Below the pieces are notes generated by a model. The model saw only the letters and a list, made by a program, of their open reading frames with translations. It did not search any database and was not told where the DNA came from. DNA of 64,000 nt from Synechococcus sp. CBW1107 (GTDB lineage Bacteria > Cyanobacteriota > Cyanobacteriia > PCC-6307 > Cyanobiaceae). Below are positions 46,324 to 54,592 of the stretch, piece after piece. The position numbers were made by a program, and so were the translations under genes. How positions within the stretch are numbered: position 1 is the stretch's first letter; the number at the start of each line of letters is the position of its first letter. Location: positions 124,001 to 188,000 of the forward strand of contig NZ_CP064908.1 in NCBI RefSeq assembly GCF_015841355.1, given 5' to 3'.

Positions 46324-46941
46324 ATGGAACCGGCAGGCCGGATCCTCTGCTGGCAGGCCCCAGGCCTGGCCCTGCGTCTCTGGCCGGACTGGGTCGAGGA
46401 TGCCGACCGGCAGCTGAGCCGGCTGCAGCAGGAGATTCCCTGGCGCCAGGAGGCGATCATCCTGTTCGGCCGCAGCCGGCCCATGCCGCGGCTCACCTGC
46501 TGGGTGGCGGATGACGGCTGCACGTACCGCTACAGCGGCCTGGCCAACGAGCCCCAGCCCTGGTCGGCAGCCCTGCTGGAGATCAGGAAGGCCCTGGAGA
46601 CGACCCTGGGCTGGCGCTTCAACTCGGTGCTGCTCAACCGCTACCGCGACGGCAGCGACGCCATGGGCTGGCATGCCGACGATGAACCGGAGCTCGAGCC
46701 GCAGGCGCCGATCGCCTCGGTGAGCCTGGGGGCCAGCCGCAGCTTCCGCCTCAAGCCCCGAGGACGCCGGGGCGAGGGCGCCGAACCCATCACTCTGGAG
46801 CTGAGCCACGGCGATCTGCTGGTGATGGACCCTCCCACCCAGCGCCACTGGCTGCATGCGCTGCCACGGCGGCTGCGGGTGCGGCAGGAGCGCCTCAACC
46901 TGACCTTCCGGCTGATCCGAACCCCGGCCGGAGCCCGCTGA
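46324..46941 (+). CDS. alkB: AlkB-family 2-oxoglutarate/Fe(II) dioxygenase
   Basis: 205 aa. Fe ligands H117 and D119 in GWHADDEPEL and H178 in HWLHALPRR; the 2-oxoglutarate/alkyl-base motif RLNLTFR near the C-terminus; and NSVLLNRYRDGSD, as in ALKBH2/3-type proteins. It repairs alkylated bases (1-methyladenine, 3-methylcytosine) in DNA or RNA by oxidative demethylation. Confidence 0.93.
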   Translation: MEPAGRILCWQAPGLALRLWPDWVEDADRQLSRLQQEIPWRQEAIILFGRSRPMPRLTCWVADDGCTYRYSGLANEPQPWSAALLEIRKALETTLGWRFNSVLLNRYRDGSDAMGWHADDEPELEPQAPIASVSLGASRSFRLKPRGRRGEGAEPITLELSHGDLLVMDPPTQRHWLHALPRRLRVRQERLNLTFRLIRTPAGAR

Positions 46942-46960
46942 TCAGGCCGCGCTGCCGAAA

Positions 46961-47221
46961 TCAGGCCTCACTGCCGGCCATCTCCAGCATGGCCACCGTG
47001 ACGGGGATCGTCTCCAGGGCCTCCTCGTTGTCGAGGAAGGCCTCGAAGGATCTGTACCGGCACACGCACGGGGGTGGATCACCCTCGGCCTGGGCCTGAT
47101 CCCAGGCCTCCTGCCAGGTCAGCTCCTTGGGGCGGACAACGGCATAACAGGCCAGCGCCTCCTCCAGATCGCCGGCATCAGCGACGCACTCCCCTCGCCA
47201 GTAGACCTCGAAGAAGGTCAT
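46961..47221 (-). CDS. Small conserved hypothetical protein (86 aa)
   Basis: Starts 4 bp after the sigma-factor stop. MTFFEVYWRGECVADAGDLEEALACY suggests a small domain with several cysteines (CVADA, ACY, CVCRYRS). Acidic overall (EEALETIPVTVAMLEMAG). No recognised family. Its position suggests co-transcription with the sigma factor, so a regulatory partner such as an anti-sigma or stress protein is possible but unsupported. Confidence 0.6.
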   Translation of the reverse strand: MTFFEVYWRGECVADAGDLEEALACYAVVRPKELTWQEAWDQAQAEGDPPPCVCRYRSFEAFLDNEEALETIPVTVAMLEMAGSEA

Positions 47222-47225
47222 GGTC

Positions 47226-48218
47226 TCAGGCCACCAGATAGCCCTCGAGGCGACAGGAGCGGGAGCGGATCCCCTCCAGGGCGCGGCGCTCCAGGTTGCG
47301 GGTCTTGTCCCGGCTCATGCCCAGAGTTCGGGCGATCGAGGTGAGACTCATCGGCTCATCACCATCGATGCCGTAGCGCATCGTCAGCACGCTCCGCTGC
47401 AGCTCCGGCAGCTGCTCCAGCAGCGCACGCATGTCACCCCGCAGGCACTCCCCGTCCACGCTCTCCGCCGGCAGCGTCCCATCCGCCTGCAGCAGGTCCA
47501 GCAGTTCCGTGTCCTCTCCGTCCCCCACCTTCGTCTCCAGGCTCACCGGTTGCCGCGCACGGCAGAGCAGATCCTTCACCTCCTCCTCCGGCAGCTCCAC
47601 CGACTCCGCCAGTTCGCTCAGCGTCGGGGTCCTCCCCAGCTCCTGGCTCAACTCCCGCTGGCCTTTCTTCAGCTTGTTCAGCGTTTCGGTGATGTGGATC
47701 GGCAGACGGATCGTCCGGCTCTTCTCCGCGATCGCCCGCGTGATCCCCTGACGGATCCACCAGTACGCATACGTGCTGAATTTGTAGCCCCGCGTCGGGT
47801 CGAACTTCTCCACGCCACGCACCAGACCGATCGTTCCCTCCTGGATCAGGTCCAGCAGTTCCATGTTCCGCTTGGTGTACTTCTTCGCCACGCTCACCAC
47901 CAGCCGCAGGTTCGCCGCCACCATCCGCTCCTTCGCACGCCGCCCGCTCGCCAGCTTCCGCTTCAGCAGCGCCGGGCTCAGACCCGCCGCGCTCGCCCAT
48001 TCCGCCGCACTCGGCTTCTGGCCTCCGGCGCGCATCTCCAGTTCCTGCTCCGTTTCCTCCAGGCGCATCAGCTCCTGCACCTGACGGCCCAGCGTGATCT
48101 CCTGCTCATGGGTCAGCAAAGGCACGCGGCCGATGTCGCGCAGGTACGAGCGCACCAGGTCGCCGGTGGGCAGCAGGGACGACGAGGAGGCTGCGGCGGC
48201 CACGGGGAGGGAGGGCAT
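47226..48218 (-). CDS. Group 2 sigma-70 family RNA polymerase sigma factor
   Basis: 330 aa from the ATG at 48218. Region 1.2 (DLVRSYLRDIGRVPLLT), region 2 (AANLRLVVSVAKKYTKRNMELLDLIQEGTIGLVRGVEKFDPTRGYKFSTYAYWWIRQGITRAI), region 3 (RLPIHITETLNKLKK) and region 4 (LTSIARTLGMSRDKTRNLERRAL). It lacks region 1.1, so it is one of the non-primary group 2 factors of cyanobacteria, used under stress or stationary conditions. A longer ORF extending to 49046 is antisense to rsuA and not real. Confidence 0.95.
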   Translation of the reverse strand: MPSLPVAAAASSSSLLPTGDLVRSYLRDIGRVPLLTHEQEITLGRQVQELMRLEETEQELEMRAGGQKPSAAEWASAAGLSPALLKRKLASGRRAKERMVAANLRLVVSVAKKYTKRNMELLDLIQEGTIGLVRGVEKFDPTRGYKFSTYAYWWIRQGITRAIAEKSRTIRLPIHITETLNKLKKGQRELSQELGRTPTLSELAESVELPEEEVKDLLCRARQPVSLETKVGDGEDTELLDLLQADGTLPAESVDGECLRGDMRALLEQLPELQRSVLTMRYGIDGDEPMSLTSIARTLGMSRDKTRNLERRALEGIRSRSCRLEGYLVA

Positions 48219-48362
48219 GGGGCCGGTTGGGGAGTTAGGAAACCTTTGTGTTTCGTAAATTACCACTGACAGGCCTCTCCAGGCCAGACCCTCGCCTGCG
48301 GAGGGCCGATCAGGCCCCGGCCTGCGGAACGAAGGCAACACTGGAGACACGGGCACCCGGAC

Positions 48363-49088
48363 ATGACGGCGCAACGACTTCAGAAACTGCTGGCCAGTGC
48401 CAGGCTCTGTTCCCGACGCCGGGCCGAGGAGCTGATCCTGCAGGGGCGGGTGACGGTGAACGGATCCGTGGCACGGCTCGGGGACCAGGCCGATCTCTCC
48501 AGCGACCGGCTGGAGCTGGATGGAAAACCGGTGGGTCCGCCAGCCGCCAGCATCACCGTGCTGCTCAACAAGCCCCGCGGCGTGATCTGCAGTTGCCACG
48601 ATCCCGAGGGGCGTCCGACGGTGCTCGATCTGCTGCCGCCGGAGCTGGGCGAGGGGACCGGCCTGCATCCTGTGGGGCGCCTTGATGGCGCCAGCCGAGG
48701 AGCGGTGCTGCTGAGCAACGACGGGACGCTCACCCTGCACCTCACCCATCCCCGCTTCGGCCACCGCAAGCACTACCGGGTCTGGGTCGCCGGTGAGCCC
48801 TCCGCGGCGGCACTGGAGCAGTGGCGCCGCGGCGTTCCCCTCGACGGCCAGCCCAGTCAGCCGGTGGGGGTGAAGGAACTGGCGCGGGGGCGACGGGGCA
48901 CCCTGCTGGAGCTGGAGATGGGCGAGGGCCGGAACCGGCAGATCCGGCGCACGGCGGAGCTGCTGGGCTACCCCGTACGCGATCTGCAGCGGGTGGCGAT
49001 CGGTCCACTGCGCCTCGGTGAGCTTCCCGAAGGACGCTGGCGCCACCTCAGCCCTGAAGAATGGAGGGAACTGGACCCGCGGAACTGA
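48363..49088 (+). CDS. 16S rRNA pseudouridine synthase, RsuA/RluB type
   Basis: 241 aa. N-terminal S4 domain (QRLQKLLASARLCSRRRAEELILQGRVTVNG), then LLNKPRGVICS and HPVGRLDGASRGAVLLSNDG with the catalytic Asp, and EGRNRQIRR. Fits RsuA/RluB/RluE/RluF; which rRNA position it modifies cannot be read. It is divergent from the sigma factor, with a 144-bp gap that should contain both promoters. Confidence 0.9.
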   Translation: MTAQRLQKLLASARLCSRRRAEELILQGRVTVNGSVARLGDQADLSSDRLELDGKPVGPPAASITVLLNKPRGVICSCHDPEGRPTVLDLLPPELGEGTGLHPVGRLDGASRGAVLLSNDGTLTLHLTHPRFGHRKHYRVWVAGEPSAAALEQWRRGVPLDGQPSQPVGVKELARGRRGTLLELEMGEGRNRQIRRTAELLGYPVRDLQRVAIGPLRLGELPEGRWRHLSPEEWRELDPRN

Positions 49089-49120
49089 GCCGCGGACCGA
49101 TCGAACCCACGCCCTGATCG

Positions 49121-50053
49121 ATGCCGCCCTCCAGGATTCCCACGGCCGTGCCCTCCCGCCTCAGGGGCTGGTGGCCCTGGCGGAAAGCCGTGCTCAGCCA
49201 ACCGGTCGAGCCGCGGGAGGATCCTCTGCTCAACGCCGGCCGGCAGCTGCGCCAGCAGCGGGAAGCCCGGGGGCTGAACCTGCGCCAGCTGGCGATCGAG
49301 ACGCGGGTGAGCACCCCGGTGCTCGAAGCCCTGGAGCGCGGCTGGCGCGAGCGGCTGCCGGAGCCGGCCTACCTCAGAACCATGCTGCCGCTGCTGGAGC
49401 AGCATCTGGATCTTCCGGCCGGTGCCCTCAATGGGGCCCTGCCGGACCGACCCGAGACGGCCCAGCACGGCGTCTCAGGGCGTCAGGCCCTGCTGTCCCG
49501 CTTCACGCCGGGATCGATCGATGTCTTCACCACCTGGCAGGGGACCGTGCTCTACGGGGCACTGACCCTCGCGCTGATCTACGGCGTCAACCTGCAGCAG
49601 CGGCGGCTGGCTGCTGAGAACCTGCTGGCCCTGCGGCCGATCTCCCCCCTGCCGGCCTCGGAGCAACGGGCACCGGACCCCAACGCCGAGCTGCTGCAGG
49701 CCTATCCAGATCTCAGGCCCCTGCAGCAGGCGGCGAGGGGTGTGGCCAGGCAGCGGCTGCTGGAGGGAGGCCTCGAGCGCCGTCCCGCCGCCGGGGTGCT
49801 GCAACTGCGGCTGGGGCAACCCACCCGAATCAGCCTCGGCAGTGAGGCGGGGGTGAAGACCGAACTCACCGGGGCCTCGGGTGAGCTGGTGCTGCAGCTG
49901 CGCCCCCCCCTGCGTCTGACTCTGGATCCTGTGCCATCGCAGGGCGCAGTGCTCTGGGACGGCAAGGCACTGACACCGGAGCCCGGAGGTGGGGGCCGTT
50001 ACCGGCTGCCTCCGGCCACGACCTCAGGCGCGCAGGTGCCCGTGCGCCCATAG
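49121..50053 (+). CDS. RodZ-like helix-turn-helix membrane protein
   Basis: 310 aa. HTH_25-type N-domain: LRQQREARGLNLRQLAIETRVSTPVLEALERGW with YLRTMLPLLEQHL. After it a hydrophobic helix (TVLYGALTLALIYGV, about residues 142-156), a linker and a periplasmic beta-rich domain (LGQPTRISLGSEAGVKTELTGASGELVLQLRPPLRLTL), like the RodZ C-terminal domain. RodZ couples MreB to the cell-wall elongation machinery. Its last 55 bp overlap malQ, which is convergent. Confidence 0.78.
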   Translation: MPPSRIPTAVPSRLRGWWPWRKAVLSQPVEPREDPLLNAGRQLRQQREARGLNLRQLAIETRVSTPVLEALERGWRERLPEPAYLRTMLPLLEQHLDLPAGALNGALPDRPETAQHGVSGRQALLSRFTPGSIDVFTTWQGTVLYGALTLALIYGVNLQQRRLAAENLLALRPISPLPASEQRAPDPNAELLQAYPDLRPLQQAARGVARQRLLEGGLERRPAAGVLQLRLGQPTRISLGSEAGVKTELTGASGELVLQLRPPLRLTLDPVPSQGAVLWDGKALTPEPGGGGRYRLPPATTSGAQVPVRP

Positions 50054-51600
50054 CGCTGGGCCAGCCCCTGGAGCCCCATCAGCGGATCCCGGAGGCTGGC
50101 GATCGGCTGGCCCAGGCGCCAGGTCCAGTTGCCCGAGGCGGTGCCTGGCGTGTTGAAACGGGCCTGGTCATCGAGATGCAGCAGATCCTGCAGGGGAACC
50201 ACCGCCAGCTGGGCCGAGGAGCCCAGAGCCAGCTCCAGCAGCTGCCAGCCCGGTGCGTCGATGGTGTGTCCGACCAGCTCCCCCACCTGGCGCCGCTGGT
50301 CCTCCTCCAGGTCCTGCCACCAGCCCAGACAGGTGGCGTTGTCGTGGGTGCCCGTGTACACCACCCAGTGCTCACCCTGGTAGTTGGCCGGCAGGTAGGG
50401 ATTGTCGGCGTTGCCATCGAAGGCGAACTGGAGGATCTTCATCCCCGGCAGGGCGAAACGATCGCGCAGGGCCTCCACCTCCGGGGTGATCACACCCAGG
50501 TCTTCGGCGATCAGGGGCAGCGCCGGGGCTGAGCGGCCCCTGCTGCCGCCGGCACCCTGCTGCCGCTGCCAGCGCGCCTTCAGGCTGGAGAGCAGGGCCG
50601 CACCTGGGGACGGGCGCCAGCGACCCTCCTGGGCCGTCCCGGCCTGGCCGGGCACACTCCAGTACGACTCCAGCGCGCGGAAATGGTCGAGCCGCAGCAG
50701 GTCGAGCAGCTGCAGCTGCCGCTCCAGCCGGCGCATCCACCAGCGGAACCCGGTGAGCCGGTGCAGGCTCCAGCGGTAGACCGGGGTGCCCCAGAGCTGG
50801 CCGGTGTCAGAGAAGTAATCGGGGGGGACACCGCTCTGCTCGGTGAGGGAGCCATCGGCGCGAACGGAGAACAGGCGGCGGTTGGCCCAGACATCGGCAC
50901 TGTCGTGGGCCACGTAGAAGGGCAGATCCCCGATCAGACAGACGCCTGAACGGCTGGCGTGGCGGTGCAGCTGCTGCCATTGCCTCTGCAGCTGCCACTG
51001 AATCAGGGCTTCCTGCAGCAGGGGCCCGGAAGCCTCTCTGTCGAGCTGGCGCAGGGCCAGGCGGCCGCGCCGCGCCAGGGGGCGGGGCCAGGTCCACCAG
51101 GGCTGCTGGCCGTGGCGCTCACGCAGCACCATGTAGCGGCAGTGATCGCGCAGCCAATCGTTCTCCCGGTTCCGCCAGTGCTCGAAGTCCTGACGGTGCT
51201 CCTGGCTCTGGGCCGGCCAGTGCTCCAGCAGGCGTTCCCCCAGAGCCGAGGCCCTCAGCCGTGACGCCTCCAGGTCAAGCCGCTCGTGGCTGCCGGCTGG
51301 GAGGTCCGCAGCGGAGGCGGCATCGAGGAACCCATCCGCCACCAGCGTGTCGGCGTCGAGGAACCAGGGGTTGAGGGCGAAGCCACTGGGGGAGCTGTAG
51401 GGGGAGCCGGTGCCATCGGTGGGGGCCAGGGGCAGCAGCTGCCAGGCGGCGATGCCGGCGGCAGCCAGCTGGTCGATCCACTGACGAGCCGCCAGACCGA
51501 AGGTGCCGCAGCCCGGGGTGCCCGGCAGGGCACTGGGATGGAGGAGCACGCCGCACTGCCGGAAGGAAGGCCCGTGGTCGGGACCGGAGGGCACAGGCAT
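49999..51600 (-). CDS. malQ: 4-alpha-glucanotransferase (amylomaltase)
   Basis: 533 aa from the ATG at 51600, overlapping the bciB stop by one base (TGATG). GH77 motifs: GSPYSSPSGFALNPWFLDAD, RLDHFRALESYW (nucleophile Asp), AEDLGVITPEVEAL (acid Glu) and TGTHDNAT. It rearranges alpha-1,4-glucans from glycogen breakdown. The 3' end overlaps the RodZ-like gene by 55 bp. Confidence 0.95.
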   Translation of the reverse strand: MPVPSGPDHGPSFRQCGVLLHPSALPGTPGCGTFGLAARQWIDQLAAAGIAAWQLLPLAPTDGTGSPYSSPSGFALNPWFLDADTLVADGFLDAASAADLPAGSHERLDLEASRLRASALGERLLEHWPAQSQEHRQDFEHWRNRENDWLRDHCRYMVLRERHGQQPWWTWPRPLARRGRLALRQLDREASGPLLQEALIQWQLQRQWQQLHRHASRSGVCLIGDLPFYVAHDSADVWANRRLFSVRADGSLTEQSGVPPDYFSDTGQLWGTPVYRWSLHRLTGFRWWMRRLERQLQLLDLLRLDHFRALESYWSVPGQAGTAQEGRWRPSPGAALLSSLKARWQRQQGAGGSRGRSAPALPLIAEDLGVITPEVEALRDRFALPGMKILQFAFDGNADNPYLPANYQGEHWVVYTGTHDNATCLGWWQDLEEDQRRQVGELVGHTIDAPGWQLLELALGSSAQLAVVPLQDLLHLDDQARFNTPGTASGNWTWRLGQPIASLRDPLMGLQGLAQRYGRTGTCAPEVVAGGSR

Positions 51601-52889
51601 CAATCGGGCAGGCGGTAACGGCTGATGATGGCCTTGGCGAAGGCTGGAATGTGGCGTTCCGCCTGATCCGGGTGATGACGTCTCACCCAGATCGCGTTGC
51701 GGGTGAAGTGGGAATCAATCGAAAAGCGGCCGTATTCCAGGCCGCGGGGACCGAACCGCTTGACGACGAAGCCCACCACCTCCGCCAGCCAGAGGGGCAG
51801 CTTCACGGCGTTGTCGTAAGCCTCGATCCCCTGTTGCACAGCGGCGCGGCGATCCCCCTGGCTGGTCACGGGGGCGGTGTCGAGCTCGGCCTCCACCAGA
51901 TCGAGCAACTGCTGGCCCCTCGGGTTGCGCACCACCAGCCACTGGCGTCCGAAGGTCGCTCCCATGTAGCCCACCACCAGATCGGCGCCGGCATTGGTGT
52001 AATCGAAACAGCTCAGGCAGCTGGGGGCGAAGACGCTCTTGAGGTTGGGGGTGTCGAGACCGAAGAACGGCACGGTTTCCTCGCTGCCGTCGCTGTGGCG
52101 GAAATGGATGCGGAAGTCCTGCATGAACTCGTAGTGCACCACCGTCTCCGGAGAGCGGCTGGCGCTCTCCAGGAACGTCTGCAGGCCACGGCGGCTGACG
52201 TTGTCGACGCAGGGCATGCCCAGCACATAGAGCTCGTCGAGCGGCAGGGTGTCCTGCACGGCACGCAGCGCCTGGATCTGGCAGCCCACACCGATGACCA
52301 GCAGGCGGCGGATGCCGCTGCCGGGGAGCTGCTGCAGCACCTCCAGGTTGGGGGAGAGGGTGGGCTTGTTCACTCGGGCCGCCAGCACCTCCTCGGGGGT
52401 TCGCGCCAGCACCGGCACCGGGGTGAAGCGGTCGTCCGGGCTCTGCTGCACGCACAGCACGGCATCCACCAGGCCGCTCTCGAGGGCGCGCACACCGATC
52501 CGGCTGACGATGCCGGTCCACTGGGCTCCCTCGATCGGGGCCTGCAGGCGGGCGGTGAGCATGCGCTGATGCACACCGAAGTAGAGCTCGTCGTCGTTGG
52601 CCAGGTCCCGGCGCCGGCCGTGGGCGCGCTCTTCCATCCGGTCGAAACCCTGGGTGAGGAACGCGCAGGCGTTGCGGACGTAGGCCACCCAGCCCGTGTC
52701 GCACAGCCCGCACTCACTGCAGAGATCGCGGGCCGGCTTGACGCTGCCCCTGGACAGGGGCCGGGCCCGCTCATGGGGAGCCAGCTGATGGCCGGGAGCG
52801 GGGGAAGCGGCCGGGGCGGGGCCTGAACGGGGAGCGGCGCTCAATGCTGGATCCCGACGGGATGTGGGGGTCCTCAACCTATCGGTCAT
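51600..52889 (-). CDS. bciB: Divinyl (proto)chlorophyllide 8-vinyl reductase, BciB type
   Basis: 429 aa. Close match, from memory, to Synechocystis Slr1923: CSECGLCDTGWVAYVRNACAFL, AARVNKPTLSPNLEVLQQL, LLVIGVGCQIQALRAV and FAPSCLSCFDYTNAGADLVVGYMG. The cysteines would bind two 4Fe-4S clusters and the fold resembles FrhB, with FAD. It reduces the 8-vinyl group to make monovinyl chlorophyll. The first roughly 55 residues are Pro/Arg-rich and probably not conserved. The ATG at 52889 overlaps the divergent LCP start codon by two bases. Confidence 0.93.
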   Translation of the reverse strand: MTDRLRTPTSRRDPALSAAPRSGPAPAASPAPGHQLAPHERARPLSRGSVKPARDLCSECGLCDTGWVAYVRNACAFLTQGFDRMEERAHGRRRDLANDDELYFGVHQRMLTARLQAPIEGAQWTGIVSRIGVRALESGLVDAVLCVQQSPDDRFTPVPVLARTPEEVLAARVNKPTLSPNLEVLQQLPGSGIRRLLVIGVGCQIQALRAVQDTLPLDELYVLGMPCVDNVSRRGLQTFLESASRSPETVVHYEFMQDFRIHFRHSDGSEETVPFFGLDTPNLKSVFAPSCLSCFDYTNAGADLVVGYMGATFGRQWLVVRNPRGQQLLDLVEAELDTAPVTSQGDRRAAVQQGIEAYDNAVKLPLWLAEVVGFVVKRFGPRGLEYGRFSIDSHFTRNAIWVRRHHPDQAERHIPAFAKAIISRYRLPD

Positions 52890-53949
52890 GGCACCGGCCC
52901 TGAAGAAGCTGCGTCAAAGTGAGGCGATTCCTCAGGCCAATCCAGTCGTGGCAGGCAAGTCCAGGGCAGACGAGAACCGGCAGGAGCCATCCCGGCCCCC
53001 GTCAGCATCCCCGGCCCGGCCACGACGACGAGGGCCCTGGACCCTGCTGGCGGGGCTGGGCCTTGGGGCTCTGGGGCTGGTGGGCTCGGTGAGCCTGCTC
53101 GACCTGGTCTGGCCGCCGCAGGATCGGGGGCTGAGCAGCGAGGAGCAGAACGGTGAGGCCGCCCCCCTGGCCAGTCCCCCCTCAAGAGCGATCACGGTGC
53201 TGCTGATCGGCAGCGACGCCGATCGCCTGGCCGCCGCCAGCAACGGCGCGGCCCCGGCAGGGGCCGCCAACAGCGACACCCTGATGCTGCTGCGGGTGGA
53301 CCCTGCCGGCCCCCTGCAGGTCCTCACCATCCCCACCGAACTGGCCGTGAAACTACCCGGCCAAAAGACCGTGCAGCCGCTGGGATCCCTCTACAGGCAG
53401 GGTGGGGCAGCCCTCACTGCCGGCGCCGTGGCCGAGCTGGTGGGACTCGATCCCGGCCAGCCCGAGCGCTACGTGGTGCTGCCGCGCTCGGCCCTGCGGG
53501 AGCTTGTCGATGGCCTGGGGGGGCTGGAGGTGAGCCTGGATCAGCCCCTGAAGTACAGAGACAGGAGCCAGGCGTACAGCATCGATCTCCAGGGCGGCCT
53601 GCAGCGGCTCAAGGGTGCCCAGGTGGAGCAACTGGTGCGGTACCGCGGCAAGCAGCAGGGGGAGGCCGGCCGGCGGGAGCGACAGCAGGAGGTGGTCGCT
53701 CTGATCGTGGGCGAACTCGTCCGTCCGGACCAGTGGGCCCAGCTGCCGGAGCGCTGGCAGCGGCTCACCTCCCAGCTCGACACCAACCTCAGCCAGGGGG
53801 AGGCCCTGAGCCTGGCCACGGCCGGACTGCGCCAGGACAAGCCTGTGCGCTACGGCCAGATTCCTCTGGCGCCCCCGGCCAGGCCGGATCAGACCCTGCG
53901 CCAGATCAGCTCCAAGGCCCCCACACCCCTGTGGCCGGCCAGCCCCTGA
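52888..53949 (+). CDS. LytR-CpsA-Psr (LCP) family protein, degenerate active site
   Basis: 353 aa from the ATG at 52888. A GTG near 52948 is an alternative. N-terminal basic segment, one transmembrane helix (about residues 60-80), then an LCP domain: ITVLLIGSD, NSDTLMLLRVDP, RLKGAQVEQLVRYRG and RERQQEVVALIV. The conserved PRD-type motif after the first repeat is replaced by PTELAVKLPG, and the acidic residue in the VRYR-D-R segment is also missing. Normal LCP enzymes transfer glycan polymers to peptidoglycan; this one may be inactive or have changed function. Confidence 0.8.
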   Translation: MAPALKKLRQSEAIPQANPVVAGKSRADENRQEPSRPPSASPARPRRRGPWTLLAGLGLGALGLVGSVSLLDLVWPPQDRGLSSEEQNGEAAPLASPPSRAITVLLIGSDADRLAAASNGAAPAGAANSDTLMLLRVDPAGPLQVLTIPTELAVKLPGQKTVQPLGSLYRQGGAALTAGAVAELVGLDPGQPERYVVLPRSALRELVDGLGGLEVSLDQPLKYRDRSQAYSIDLQGGLQRLKGAQVEQLVRYRGKQQGEAGRRERQQEVVALIVGELVRPDQWAQLPERWQRLTSQLDTNLSQGEALSLATAGLRQDKPVRYGQIPLAPPARPDQTLRQISSKAPTPLWPASP

Positions 53950-53953
53950 GCAG

Positions 53954-54526
53954 CTAGGCCGCGTCGGCGGCGACCTGGTTCCAGCGCCGCCTGAGGCTGA
54001 GGGAGAGGTCTGCGTCGGCGTCAGCTCCGTCGCCCTGAACCAGCGCCCCCAGCCAGGGGAGTCCATCGCGGCGGCGGGCCTCCCGATCGAAGCGACCACC
54101 CCACTGGATCAGGCCCAGCAGGGGCACCCCTCCGAGCTGCAGCAGGGCCGTGCTGGCCGCGGGCAGACCTCCATCCGCCTGTTGAGCGTCGATCAGCAGC
54201 ACGGTCGGCTGGCGCCAGGCCCCCAGCAGCTCCGACCAGCGCCCACCCCAGGGCTGAACACCCCCGGGATCCTGGGGCAACGGCACGACCCAGGAGCCGC
54301 CGCGCCTGCTCAGCTCGGCCATCAACACCTCCACCGGCGCATCAGTACCACCCGTGGTGGCCGCCAGCAGCGGAGGCATGGCGACGACCCCGAGCAAGGC
54401 CCCCAGCCGGTTGGCAGCGTCCTCCACGCCAGCGGCGGCACCGACGGAGGCGGCACCCACCAGCACCAGGCGCAGCGGCGGGATCGAAGCCGAGGAATGG
54501 GGGGATGAACCCGCTGCCTTCATCAT
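53954..54526 (-). CDS. Conserved hypothetical protein
   Basis: 190 aa from the ATG at 54526 (a second ATG follows directly). Hydrophobic strand-like segments (RLVLVGAASVGAAAG, LLGVVAMPPLLAATTGG, PTVLLIDAQQADGG, VPLLGLIQWGG) alternate with helices in a Rossmann-like order, but no P-loop is seen. The longer ORF to 55078 is antisense to prsA and is not real. It is convergent with the LCP gene and divergent from prsA (66 bp). Confidence 0.6.
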   Translation of the reverse strand: MMKAAGSSPHSSASIPPLRLVLVGAASVGAAAGVEDAANRLGALLGVVAMPPLLAATTGGTDAPVEVLMAELSRRGGSWVVPLPQDPGGVQPWGGRWSELLGAWRQPTVLLIDAQQADGGLPAASTALLQLGGVPLLGLIQWGGRFDREARRRDGLPWLGALVQGDGADADADLSLSLRRRWNQVAADAA

Positions 54527-54592
54527 TGTTTGCCCTGAGCGGGCCTGGGGGCTTCTACCATCAGGCTTCAGCCCTGCTTGCTCACGCCCGCC

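Noticed and set aside
48303-48317. GGGCC/GGCCC inverted repeat upstream of the pseudouridine synthase gene
   Set aside because: Short GC stem expected by chance at this composition, no U-run and no clear role.
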